Shown one piece after another: positions 51,246 through 59,984 of a DNA stretch of 64,000 nucleotides. Source of the DNA: Desulfocurvus vexinensis DSM 17965 (GTDB lineage: Bacteria; Desulfobacterota; Desulfovibrionia; Desulfovibrionales; Desulfovibrionaceae). The position numbers and the translations under genes are program-made. The stretch is taken from positions 1-64,000 of the forward strand of contig NZ_JAEX01000016.1 of the NCBI RefSeq assembly GCF_000519125.1, given 5' to 3'. The notes under the pieces are model-generated. The model ran no database searches. It was not told the DNA's origin and was given only the letters and a program-made list of their open reading frames with translations. Every line of letters begins with the position of its first letter. Position 1 is the first letter of the stretch.

Positions 51246-52030
51246 GCGGTCTTTTCCAAAGCGCCGCCGGGCGCCTGGGGGCCTTCCTGGCCCGGCGCCG
51301 GGCCAGGGCCGCCGTGGCCCGCCAGTTCGCGGCCTTCTGCGCCATGCCCGGCCACGCGGGCCGGGGACTGCCCGCGCAGTGGGCCGGGGCCGGGGTGCGC
51401 AGCGGGGAGACGGAGCAGGGCTTCGACCGCCACTACGTGCTGCACACGGCCTGGGCCGCGCGCCAGGTGGCCCGGCTGGCCCCGGCGCGCCATGTGGACA
51501 TCGCCTCGTCCCTGTATTTCGTGGCCCAGGTGTCGGCCTTCGTGCCCGTGGATTTCTACGACTACCGGCCCCCGGACCTGGCCCTGCCGGGCCTGGGCTG
51601 CGCCCGGGCGGACCTGGCGGCCCTGCCGTTTCCCGATGCGTCGGTGCCCAGCCTGTCGTGCCTGCACGTCATCGAGCACGTCGGCCTGGGGCGCTACGGC
51701 GACGCCCTGGACCCGGACGGCGACCGCCGGGCGGCGGCGGAGTTGGCGCGGGTGCTGGCCCCGGGGGGCACGCTGCTGGTGGCGGTGCCCGTGGGCCGGG
51801 CGCGGGTGGAATTCAACCTGCACCGCGTCTATGCCTGCGCCCAGGTGCTGGCCCTGTTCCCGGGGCTGGCCCTGGAGCAGTTCGCCCTGGTGCCCGACGA
51901 CCCCAAGGACGGCGGGCTGCTGCCCGGGGCGCCCTTTGCCCAGGCCGACGCCCAGCAGTACGGCTGCGGTTGTTTCTGCTTCGTGAAACCCGCAGCGCCC
52001 GGGAGCCCGGGCGGGGAGGGCGGCTCATGA
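51242..52030 (+). CDS. DUF268-like / methyltransferase-like protein
   Basis: 262 residues from a GTG. FDRHYVLHTAWAARQVARL, HVDIASSLYFVAQVSAFVPV and LSCLHVIEHVGLGRYGDALD match the DUF268 family, which has a methyltransferase-like fold but lacks the usual glycine-rich SAM motif. Found in polysaccharide loci; activity unknown. Overlaps the previous gene by 4 nt. Confidence 0.75.
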   Translation: MSGLFQSAAGRLGAFLARRRARAAVARQFAAFCAMPGHAGRGLPAQWAGAGVRSGETEQGFDRHYVLHTAWAARQVARLAPARHVDIASSLYFVAQVSAFVPVDFYDYRPPDLALPGLGCARADLAALPFPDASVPSLSCLHVIEHVGLGRYGDALDPDGDRRAAAELARVLAPGGTLLVAVPVGRARVEFNLHRVYACAQVLALFPGLALEQFALVPDDPKDGGLLPGAPFAQADAQQYGCGCFCFVKPAAPGSPGGEGGS

Positions 52031-52725
52031 GCGCGGCAGGCACCACCAACGAGGCCGCGCGCCACGCCTGGGTGACCCGGGTGCTGGAGGCGCTGCCGGA
52101 CGGGGCGCGGCTGTTGGACGCGGGCGCGGGCAGCGGGCGCTACGCCCCGCTGTGCGCGCGCTTCGAGTATGTGGCCCAGGATTTCGGGCGCTACGAGGGC
52201 ACGGGCGATGGCCGGGGCCTGCACACCGGCGCGCGCGATCACGGCGGCCTGCACCTGGTCTGCGACATCACGGCCATCCCCGAGCCGGACGCCAGCTTCG
52301 ACGCCGTGCTGTGCACCGAGGTGCTGGAACACCTGCCCGACCCCCTGGCGGCCCTGGCCGAGCTGGCGCGCCTGCTGCGCCCGGGCGGGACGCTGGTGCT
52401 CACGGCGCCGTTCTGCAGCCTGACGCACTACGCGCCCTACCACCACGCCAGCGGCTTCAACCGCTATTTCTACGAGCACCACCTGCCCGCCCTGGGCCTG
52501 GACATCGAAGAGCTGGCGGCCAACGGCAATTTCTTCGAATACCTGGCCCAGGAGCTGCGCCGGGTGCATACCGTGGCCGCGCGCTACGCCCGGGCCCGGC
52601 CCCGCAAATGGGAATCCGCCGCCCTGCGCGTGGTGCTGGCCATGCTGGGCCGCCTGTCGCGGGCCGACGCGGGCTCGGCGGAGCTGCTGTGCTACGGCTA
52701 CCACGTGCTGGCGAGGAAGCGGTGA
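52027..52725 (+). CDS. SAM-dependent methyltransferase
   Basis: 232 residues, class I. LLDAGAGSGRYAPLCARF is motif I. FDAVLCTEVLEHLPDPLAAL and LLRPGGTLVLTAPF are the post-I and motif III regions. FNRYFYEHHLPALGLDIEEL is typical of glycan-locus methyltransferases. Substrate unknown. ATGA overlap on the left, GTGA on the right. Confidence 0.84.
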   Translation: MSAAGTTNEAARHAWVTRVLEALPDGARLLDAGAGSGRYAPLCARFEYVAQDFGRYEGTGDGRGLHTGARDHGGLHLVCDITAIPEPDASFDAVLCTEVLEHLPDPLAALAELARLLRPGGTLVLTAPFCSLTHYAPYHHASGFNRYFYEHHLPALGLDIEELAANGNFFEYLAQELRRVHTVAARYARARPRKWESAALRVVLAMLGRLSRADAGSAELLCYGYHVLARKR

Positions 52726-53777
52726 GCCCCGGCGCGCCGCTCCGGCCCCCGGGGGCCATGGAGGAGGTCGCGGCCTGCCCCCTGTGCGGCGGGCGGGAGC
52801 GGGTGCTCTTCGAGGAGTACACCGTGGCGGGCGAGGCGTTTCCCCTGGTGGAGTGCGCGGCCTGCGGGCTGGGCTATCTGGCGCGCAGGCCCCGGGAGGC
52901 GGACATGCCCGCGTGGTATGATCTGGCCTACAACGCCCGGCATTCCGTCTACCGCGAGCCCGCCTGGCGGCAGCCGGTGTACGCCCTGCTGCGGGTGCTG
53001 CTGCGCCTGCGTTACGAGGGCGGCGGCGCCGCGCGGGCGGCGGTGCGGCGCCTGGCCTGGCCCTGGGAGCGCACCTGGCGGCGCATTCTGGCCACGCACC
53101 GCCTGGAGCGCATCACGCGCATCGGGGCCATCCTCGACGTGGGCTGCGGGCGCGGGGCCTGGCTGGCGGCCATGCGCCGCTGGGGGTTCGCGTGCCACGG
53201 GGTGGAGCCCAGCGCCGAGGCCTGCGCCCGGGCCCGGGAGCTGGGGCTTGACGTGGCCTGCGGGCAGCTCTGGGACGCCGGGTTCCCCGACGCCAGCTTC
53301 GACGTGGTGCGCTTCAACCACGTTCTGGAGCACCTGCACGACCCCGGGCGGGCCCTGGCCGAGGCCCGGCGGGTGCTGCGGCCCGGCGGGCTGCTGGTGG
53401 TCGCCGTGCCCAACCATGCGGGGGTGGTCCGCCAGGCGTTCCGCCGGGCCGAGGACGTGCCCTACCACCTGTTCGCCTTCACGCCGCCGACCCTGGAGCG
53501 GTTCCTGGCCGCCGCGGGGCTGGAGGTGCTAGAGCTGCGCACGCAGACGCCGCACCCGTTCAACATCTACGCCCTGTTCCTGAGCCACGCCCGGCGGCTG
53601 CTCGCCGCAGCCCCCCAGGGCGTGCGCGGGCAGGCCGAGGCGTTCCTGTCGTCGGAAAATCCGGCCCGGGCCAGGGAGTTTGCGCCCCTGGCGGCCTTTT
53701 TCGACGCGGCGGGGCTGGGCACGGACATCGTGGCCCTGGGCACCCCCGGCGGCGGCGCGGAGTCCGCGCGGAGCTGA
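52722..53777 (+). CDS. Methyltransferase with N-terminal zinc-ribbon-like segment
   Basis: 351 residues from a GTG. CPLCGG and CAACGLGYL (about residues 19-50) make a four-Cys zinc-binding knuckle. Residues about 130-300 are a class I methyltransferase: ILDVGCGRGAWLAAMRRWG, VRFNHVLEHLHDPGRAL and LRPGGLLVVAVPNHAG. This architecture is shared with C-methyltransferases and cap-type methyltransferases of glycan loci. It is the last gene of the overlapping series; an 84-nt gap follows. Confidence 0.84.
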   Translation: MSPGAPLRPPGAMEEVAACPLCGGRERVLFEEYTVAGEAFPLVECAACGLGYLARRPREADMPAWYDLAYNARHSVYREPAWRQPVYALLRVLLRLRYEGGGAARAAVRRLAWPWERTWRRILATHRLERITRIGAILDVGCGRGAWLAAMRRWGFACHGVEPSAEACARARELGLDVACGQLWDAGFPDASFDVVRFNHVLEHLHDPGRALAEARRVLRPGGLLVVAVPNHAGVVRQAFRRAEDVPYHLFAFTPPTLERFLAAAGLEVLELRTQTPHPFNIYALFLSHARRLLAAAPQGVRGQAEAFLSSENPARAREFAPLAAFFDAAGLGTDIVALGTPGGGAESARS

Positions 53778-53861
53778 CGCCGGGGGTACGGATATTGCAA
53801 GTTTTTTCCTGAGAAGCCATCCGACGCAGGAAGCGTCTGAAACCCGTCACCGGAGCGTGGC

Positions 53862-55574
53862 ATGACCACCCAGCCCAACGATACCCTGCGCGGCCTGCTG
53901 GCCCGGCTCAAGGCCGCCCCCGACGCCTACGGCCTGCACCTGGCCCTGGCCCTGGTGCACCACGAGCGCGGCGAGGCGGACCAGGCCCTGGACAGCCTGG
54001 ACAAGGCTGCGGCACTGCGGCCCGGCGCCGTGGAGCCGCACCTCTTCGCGGGGGTGCTGCTGCGCGGGCTGGGGCGGCTGGACGCAAGCGGGGCCAGCCT
54101 GGCCCGGGCTCTGGAGCTGGCCCCGGACGATTTCGACGCCGTGGCCCAGTATGGCCAGCACCTGTCGGCCACGGGCGACCACGCGGGCGCGGTCCGGCTG
54201 CTGCGCCGGGCCCTGGAGCTGCGCCCGGACGACCCCGAGGCCTTGAACGACCTGGGCGTGGTGCTCTTTTTCTCCGGCGCGCTGGCCGAGGCCGAGGCCG
54301 TCCTGCGCCGGGCCGTGCTGGCCGCGCCCCGCAGCGTCCAGGCCCGCGTCAACCTGGGCTACGCGCTGCTGGCCAACGGCGACGCCCCGGGCGCCCGCGA
54401 GGCCCTGGACGCCCTGGCCGGGCTGGCGGGCCCCGCCGGGGAGCAGCCGCCCGAGGCCCAGGCCCTGCGCCGGGCCCTGCTGGCCCAGGCTCCGGCTCCC
54501 GGCGCCCCCACCCCGGGCCCGGCCCTGGCTCCGGCCCTGGCCCTGAGCCTGTCCGGTGCCCTGGGGCGTATCGACCCCATGTGCATGGTCAAGGATTTCG
54601 GCGAGGGCGTGGGCGGCGAGGCGCCGTCGCTGTCGGTGGTCATCCCGGTGTACAACGAGGTCCAGAACGTGCCCGTGCTGCTGGGCGAACTGGCCGGGGT
54701 GCTTGATGGCATCGAGGCCCGCGCCGAGATCATCGTGGTGGACGACGGCAGCACCGACGGCACAGCCGAGGCCCTGGAGGCCCTGGCCGCCGGGGAGCCC
54801 CGGCTGCGGGTGGTCCAGTTCCGCCGCAACTACGGGCAGACCGCCGCCCTGTCCGCCGGGTTCAAGTATTCCCGGGGCGAGATCGTGGTCACCCTGGACG
54901 GCGACCTGCAAAACGACCCCCGCGACATCCCGGCCCTGCTGGACAAGATGGCCGAGGGCTACGACCTGGTCAACGGCTGGCGCAAGGACCGCAAGGACAA
55001 GGCCCTGTCGCGGCGCCTGCCCTCCTGGGCCGCCAACCGGCTGATCAACAAGCTCATCGAGGGCACGGGCGTGCAACTGCGCGACTTCGGCTGCACCCTC
55101 AAGGCCTACAAGCGCGGCATCGTCAAGAACATCCATATCTACGGCGAGATGCACCGTTTCATCCCCGTGTTCGCGGCCTGGCTGGGCGTGAGCGTGGCCG
55201 AGATCCCCGTGAACCACCGCCCGCGCGTGCACGGCGCGGCCAAATACGGGCTTTCGCGCGTCTGGCGGGTCATCTTCGACCTCATCGTGGTGCGCTTCTT
55301 CTCCGACTACATGACCCGGCCCATCCAGTTCTTCGGCAAGATCGCCCGCAAGGCCACGGGCCTTGGGCTGGCGGGCATCGCCGCCCTGTGGGCCGCCAAG
55401 GATCTGGGCGGCCTGCCCGTGTCCTACGACACGCTGTTCATCCTGCTGGCCTTGGTGCTCATCTCCGGGTTGCAGGTGGTCATCCTCGGGCTCACGGGTG
55501 AGCTGCTCATCCGCTCCTACTTCGAGGGCCAGGACAAGGACCACTACGTGGTCAAACGGGTCCTGGGCGGGTAG
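53862..55574 (+). CDS. TPR domain fused to DPM-like glycosyltransferase
   Basis: 570 residues. Residues about 20-200 are four or five TPR-like repeats (ALALVHHERGEADQALDSLD, ALELRPDDPEALNDLG). An Ala/Pro linker (about 205-235) follows. Residues 255-490 are a family 2 transferase of the dolichol/undecaprenyl-phosphate type: SVVIPVYNEVQNV, IIVVDDGSTDG, TLDGDLQNDP, RDFGCTLKAYKR and HRPRVHGAAKYG. Two C-terminal membrane segments lie at about 500-560. It probably makes a polyprenyl-phosphate sugar at the membrane. The start has only a weak ribosome site (CGGAG). Confidence 0.87.
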   Translation: MTTQPNDTLRGLLARLKAAPDAYGLHLALALVHHERGEADQALDSLDKAAALRPGAVEPHLFAGVLLRGLGRLDASGASLARALELAPDDFDAVAQYGQHLSATGDHAGAVRLLRRALELRPDDPEALNDLGVVLFFSGALAEAEAVLRRAVLAAPRSVQARVNLGYALLANGDAPGAREALDALAGLAGPAGEQPPEAQALRRALLAQAPAPGAPTPGPALAPALALSLSGALGRIDPMCMVKDFGEGVGGEAPSLSVVIPVYNEVQNVPVLLGELAGVLDGIEARAEIIVVDDGSTDGTAEALEALAAGEPRLRVVQFRRNYGQTAALSAGFKYSRGEIVVTLDGDLQNDPRDIPALLDKMAEGYDLVNGWRKDRKDKALSRRLPSWAANRLINKLIEGTGVQLRDFGCTLKAYKRGIVKNIHIYGEMHRFIPVFAAWLGVSVAEIPVNHRPRVHGAAKYGLSRVWRVIFDLIVVRFFSDYMTRPIQFFGKIARKATGLGLAGIAALWAAKDLGGLPVSYDTLFILLALVLISGLQVVILGLTGELLIRSYFEGQDKDHYVVKRVLGG

Positions 55575-55577
55575 GCC

Positions 55578-57494
55578 ATGTGCGGCATCGCCGGAATCGT
55601 CCACGCCGATGGCCGCCCCGTGGACCGCGAGGCCCTGGACGCCATGACCGACGCCATGCGCCACCGCGGGCCCGACGACCGGGGTGTGTGCGTCTTCGAG
55701 GGCGGAACGGGTCCGTCCGTGGGCCTGGGCCACCGGCGGCTGTCCATCCTCGACCTCTCGACCCTGGGCCGCCAGCCCATGGACGACGGCGGCGGCGCCC
55801 TGTGGGTCGTCTTCAACGGCGAGATCTACAACTTCCGCGAGTTGCGCGCCGAGCTGGAAGCCCTGGGCCACCGCTTCCGCTCGGCCACGGACACCGAGGT
55901 CATCGTCCACGCCCTGGCCCAGTGGGGCGAGGCGGCCCTGGCCCGGCTGGACGGCATGTTCGCCCTGGCCGCCTGGGACGCCCGGGCCGGGCGGCTGCTG
56001 CTGGCCCGCGACCGCTTCGGCAAGAAGCCGCTGTTCTACCACCACGCGGGCGGGCTGCTGGCCTTCGCCTCGGAGCTGCCCGCCCTGCTGCGCCACCCGG
56101 CGGTGCCCCGCGCCGTGGACCCCCAGAGCCTCTCGCGCTACCTGCTGCACGAGTACGTGCCCGCGCCGCACTGCCTGCTGGGGGGCGTGCGCAAGCTGCC
56201 CGCCGGGCACGCCCTGCACTGGACGCCCGGGGCGCCCGGGGCCGCCGTGCGGGTGGAGCCTTACTGGGCCATGGCCTTTGGCGGCAACGAGGGCCTTTCC
56301 GACGCCGAGGCCCAGGCCGAGCTGGAGCGCCTGTTCTCGCGCGCCGTGGCGCGCAGGCTGGTCAGCGACGTGCCCCTGGGCGTGTTCCTCTCCGGCGGGC
56401 TGGATTCCAGCGCCGTGACGGCCTTCATGGCCGAGCACGTCCCGGCGCGGGATATCCGCACCTTTTGCATCGGCTTCACCGAGGCCGGGTTCGACGAGTC
56501 GGCCCACGCCCGGGCCGTGGCCCGCGCCCTGGGCACCGAGCACCACGAGCAGGTGCTGCGCGAGGCCGACCTTCTGGACGTGGTGCCCCGGGCCCTGGAC
56601 TGCCTGCCCGAGCCCATGGCCGATTCGAGCATCGTGCCAACCTGGGTCCTGGCGCGCTTCGCCCGCCAGGAGGTCACCGTGGCCCTGGGCGGAGACGGCA
56701 GCGACGAGCTGTTCGCGGGCTACGACCCCTTCCTGGCCCTGGGCCCGGCGCGGCTGGCGGCGCGCGTGCCGCGTCCGCTGCTGGCCCTGGCCGGGCGTGC
56801 GGCGGCCCTGGGCCGCGCCAGCGAGGGCAACATGAGCCTCGGCTTTCGGGTGCGCCAGTTCCTGCGCGGGGTGGGCCACCCGGTCATGGAGCGCAACCAG
56901 CTCTGGCTGGGGGCCTTCGACCTGCCCGGGCAGCGCGGCGTGCTGCACCCCGATGTCCTGGCGCGCCTGGGCGGTTTCGACCCCCTGGACGAGGTGGCCG
57001 CAGCCGGGGCCCGGGGGCCGCAGGGCGACGACGTGCAGCGCAGCATCGCCTTCTACCTGCGCTACTACATGGCCGGGCACATCCTGCCCAAGGTGGACGC
57101 GGCGGGCATGGCCCATTCCCTGGAAGTGCGCGCCCCGTTTCTGGACACGGCCCTGGCCGGGTTCGCCTGTTCGCTGCCCTCGCGCATGAAGCTGCGCGGG
57201 CTGACGCGCAAATGGCTGCTGCGGCGCATGCTGCGCCACCGGTTGCCCGCGCCGGTGCTGGCCCGGGGCAAGAAGGGCTTCGGCATCCCCCTGGCCCGCT
57301 GGCTCAAGGGCGGGCTGCGCGAGATGGCCGAGGAGCTGCTGGCCGAAGGCCGCCTGCGCCGGGGTGGGCTGCTCGCCCCCCGGGCCGTGCGCGGGCTGCT
57401 CACCGCCCACCTGCGCGGCGAGCGCGACAACCGCAAGGAACTCTGGACGCTGTTGTGCCTGCAACACTGGTCCGCCGGGCTGGGCCTGGACTAG
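55578..57494 (+). CDS. Asparagine-synthetase-like amidotransferase (1)
   Basis: 638 residues. Cys2 (MCGIAGIVHADG) is the glutaminase nucleophile. RHRGPDDRGV, FNGEIYNFRELR and TDTEVIVHAL complete the N-terminal domain. LSGGLDSSAVTAF is the ATP-pyrophosphatase P-loop, followed by VALGGDGSDELFAGY and FGIPLARWL. AsnB paralogues in O-antigen loci amidate uronic acids, so glycan amidation is as likely as asparagine synthesis. 3 nt after the TPR-GT gene. Confidence 0.9.
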   Translation: MCGIAGIVHADGRPVDREALDAMTDAMRHRGPDDRGVCVFEGGTGPSVGLGHRRLSILDLSTLGRQPMDDGGGALWVVFNGEIYNFRELRAELEALGHRFRSATDTEVIVHALAQWGEAALARLDGMFALAAWDARAGRLLLARDRFGKKPLFYHHAGGLLAFASELPALLRHPAVPRAVDPQSLSRYLLHEYVPAPHCLLGGVRKLPAGHALHWTPGAPGAAVRVEPYWAMAFGGNEGLSDAEAQAELERLFSRAVARRLVSDVPLGVFLSGGLDSSAVTAFMAEHVPARDIRTFCIGFTEAGFDESAHARAVARALGTEHHEQVLREADLLDVVPRALDCLPEPMADSSIVPTWVLARFARQEVTVALGGDGSDELFAGYDPFLALGPARLAARVPRPLLALAGRAAALGRASEGNMSLGFRVRQFLRGVGHPVMERNQLWLGAFDLPGQRGVLHPDVLARLGGFDPLDEVAAAGARGPQGDDVQRSIAFYLRYYMAGHILPKVDAAGMAHSLEVRAPFLDTALAGFACSLPSRMKLRGLTRKWLLRRMLRHRLPAPVLARGKKGFGIPLARWLKGGLREMAEELLAEGRLRRGGLLAPRAVRGLLTAHLRGERDNRKELWTLLCLQHWSAGLGLD

Positions 57495-57514
57495 CCGGAT
57501 TTCGAGGAGACGCC

Positions 57515-58639
57515 ATGACCACGCCGACCACGCCGACGCCCTTCGTCCTTGTCACCGTGCAGCGCTCGGGCAGCACCTACCTGGCCTCGGTGCTCTCGCA
57601 GGTGCCCGGCGTGTTCTGCGACGACGAGCTGTTCATCGCCAGTGAGGGCGGGCTGAAGCCCGGGTTCTTCTATGGCTACTGGCGCGACTGCATCGAGCGC
57701 GACGCGCGCAACATCCTGCCGCCGCGCAGGCGGGCGGTGGTGGAGGCCTACCTGGACGCGGTGTGGGCCTCGCGCCCGGGGCTGGCGGCCCAGGGTTTCG
57801 ACATCAAGTACAACCAGCTCGCCCAGGTGCGCGACCTCAAGAGCGCCCTGCGCCGCAAGGGCGCGCGGGTGCTGCACCTCATCCGGGGCAACGTGCTCAA
57901 GACCCATGTCTCCACCGAGCTGAACAACCGTCAGCAGGAGCTGGGCCGCCGCTCCCACGGCACGCAGCGCGTGCCCGCCGTGGCCATCGAGCTGGACCCC
58001 GACCGGATCATGGACCAACTGGCCGAGCGGGTGCGGACCATCGAGAGCCACCGCGAAAAGCTGCGGGGCAGGCTCGACGTCATGGAAGTCATCTACGAGG
58101 ACTGCGTGGCCGACCGCGACTCGGAATACGGCATCAACCCTCGGGTTATGGGCTGGATCTGCACGTTTCTGGGCGTGCGGCGGCCCCGGCGCAAGCCCAG
58201 GACCGAACTGGTCAAGACCAACCCCTCGGACCTGCGGCGCAGCATCGCCAACTTCGACGCCGTGCGCGCGGCCCTGGCCGGGACCGTGTGGGAACACCTG
58301 CTCTACGAGGGCGCGCCGGACCTGTGGAACCCCGGCGGGCTGGACATCCCCGGCTACCTGTGCCCGGGGCCGCTGCTGCCGCGCCTGGCCCTGCGCGCCG
58401 AGCTGCACGCGGCCTCGTGCCTGCTGGCCGAAGGCGGCCCGGGGCTGGCCGTGCCCGCCCTGCGCCACCTGGCCGGGCGCTTTGCGGACCAGCCCAGCGT
58501 GCATTGCTCCCTGGGCCGGGCCCTGGAGGCCGTTGCCCCGCGCGAGGCCCTGGAGCAGTACCAGCGGGCCCTGGAGCTGGACCCCGGCGCGGTGCTCGCG
58601 GCCCAGGGCCGGGCGCGGGTGCTGGAGGCCCTGGGATGA
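57515..58639 (+). CDS. Sulfotransferase-family protein with C-terminal repeat region (2)
   Basis: 374 residues. VTVQRSGSTYLASVL (13-27) is the PAPS-binding loop of the Stf0-like group, and VLHLIRGNVLKTHVS holds the 3'-phosphate contact. Residues 290-374 look TPR-like (HCSLGRALEAVAPREALEQY). It may sulfate a glycan or lipid. GAGGAG precedes the ATG at 57515. Overlaps the next gene by 4 nt. Confidence 0.82.
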   Translation: MTTPTTPTPFVLVTVQRSGSTYLASVLSQVPGVFCDDELFIASEGGLKPGFFYGYWRDCIERDARNILPPRRRAVVEAYLDAVWASRPGLAAQGFDIKYNQLAQVRDLKSALRRKGARVLHLIRGNVLKTHVSTELNNRQQELGRRSHGTQRVPAVAIELDPDRIMDQLAERVRTIESHREKLRGRLDVMEVIYEDCVADRDSEYGINPRVMGWICTFLGVRRPRRKPRTELVKTNPSDLRRSIANFDAVRAALAGTVWEHLLYEGAPDLWNPGGLDIPGYLCPGPLLPRLALRAELHAASCLLAEGGPGLAVPALRHLAGRFADQPSVHCSLGRALEAVAPREALEQYQRALELDPGAVLAAQGRARVLEALG

Positions 58640-59817
58640 CGGCCCCCGGCCTGCGCCTGCTGGTCCTGTGCCACGAATTCCCGCCCCTGGCCGGGGGCGG
58701 GGCCGGGGCGGCGGCCAATGTGGCCCGCGAGCTGGCCGCCCAGGGCCACGAGGTCACGGTGCTGACCTCGGCCCTGGCCGGGCTGCCCGCGCGCGAGGAG
58801 TCGGGCGGGGCGCTGGTGGTGCGCGTGTCTGCCGCGCGGCGCCGGGCCGACCGGGGCGGGGCGGGCCATTTCGCGGCCTTCGCCCTGGCCGCCGGGCTGC
58901 GGGCTCCGGCCCTGGCCCGGGCCCGGGGCGCCCAGGCGGCCCTGGCCTTTTTCGGGCTGCCCGGGGGGGCGGCGGCCTTGTGGTTGCGCCGCCGCTGCGG
59001 GCTGCCCTACGTGCTGGCCCTGCGCGGGGGCGACGTGCCCGGGCAGCAGCCCGGCGAGCTGGCCCGCTGGCACCGCCTGGCGGGGCCCGCGCTGCGCGCG
59101 GTCTGGCGCGGGGCCAGCGCCGTGACGGCCAACGGCCCCGGGCTGGCGGCCCGGGCCCGGGCCTTCGAGCCCGGGCTGGCCGTGGAGCTGGTGCCCAACG
59201 GGGTGGACTTGGAGCGCTTTTCCCCCGCGCCCGCGCCGGGCCCGGAAGCGGCGCCGGACGGGGCGACCTCGCCCCTGCGCCTGCTCTTCTGCGGGCGGCT
59301 GGCCCCGGACAAGGGCCTGGAGACCCTGGTGCCCGCCCTGGCGGCCCTGGGCGGGGCGCCCGGCGGCTGGACGCTGACCGTGGCCGGGGACGGGCCGCGC
59401 AGGGCCTGGCTGCACGCGGCCCTGGAGGCCGCCGGGCTGGCGGGGCGCGCGCGCCTGCTGGGTTTCGTGCCCCGCGAGGCCATGCCCGGGGTCTACCGCC
59501 AGGCCGACGTGCTCGTGCATCCGTCGCATTTCGAGGGCCAGTCCAACGTCGTGCTCGAGGCCATGGCCTCGGGGCTGGCGGTGGTGGCCTCGGACATTGC
59601 GGGCTGCGCCGAGCTGGTGCGGCCCGGGCAGAGCGGGGCGCTGGTGCCGCCCGGCGACGCCGGGGCCCTGGCCGGGGCCCTGGCCGGGCTGCTGGCCCGG
59701 CCCGGGCTGGCTGCGGCCCAGGGCCGCCGGGGCCGGGAGCTGGCCGTGGCCCACGGCTCCTGGGCCCGGGTGGCCCGGCGCTACGCGGAGCTGCTGGCGG
59801 CGGCGTCGGCCCGCTGA
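58636..59817 (+). CDS. Family 4 glycosyltransferase
   Basis: 393 residues, GT-B. LCHEFPPLAGGGAGAAANVA opens the acceptor domain. LLFCGRLAPDKGLETLVPAL, VAGDGPRRAWL and HPSHFEGQSNVVLEAMASG are the donor domain, with the EX7E pair in the last. Retaining transferase using a nucleotide sugar. Very Ala/Gly-rich like all of this region. Confidence 0.88.
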   Translation: MTAPGLRLLVLCHEFPPLAGGGAGAAANVARELAAQGHEVTVLTSALAGLPAREESGGALVVRVSAARRRADRGGAGHFAAFALAAGLRAPALARARGAQAALAFFGLPGGAAALWLRRRCGLPYVLALRGGDVPGQQPGELARWHRLAGPALRAVWRGASAVTANGPGLAARARAFEPGLAVELVPNGVDLERFSPAPAPGPEAAPDGATSPLRLLFCGRLAPDKGLETLVPALAALGGAPGGWTLTVAGDGPRRAWLHAALEAAGLAGRARLLGFVPREAMPGVYRQADVLVHPSHFEGQSNVVLEAMASGLAVVASDIAGCAELVRPGQSGALVPPGDAGALAGALAGLLARPGLAAAQGRRGRELAVAHGSWARVARRYAELLAAASAR

Positions 59818-59847
59818 CAGTGGAATGCTCCTTGCAGCTTTTCCGGC

Positions 59848-59879
59848 GCGCGGCCCGTATCCCCCGGCGCGGGCCGCGC
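59848..59879. other. Stem-loop in the 167-nt gap before the epimerase gene
   Basis: GCGCGGCCCG (59848-59857) and CGGGCCGCGC (59870-59879) pair over 10 bp with a 12-nt loop. There is no T-run. It could end the upstream transcript or lie in the leader of the epimerase gene. I see no convincing promoter in the rest of 59818-59984. Confidence 0.35.
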
Positions 59880-59984
59880 CGTTGATAAGCCGGGACGGGG
59901 GTGGTACACCCGCAGTGCCCCGGGCGCGCCCGCGCGCCGGGGTTCAACGCCATGGACGGCAACAGCCTCGGGAGGCCTGGGCAA

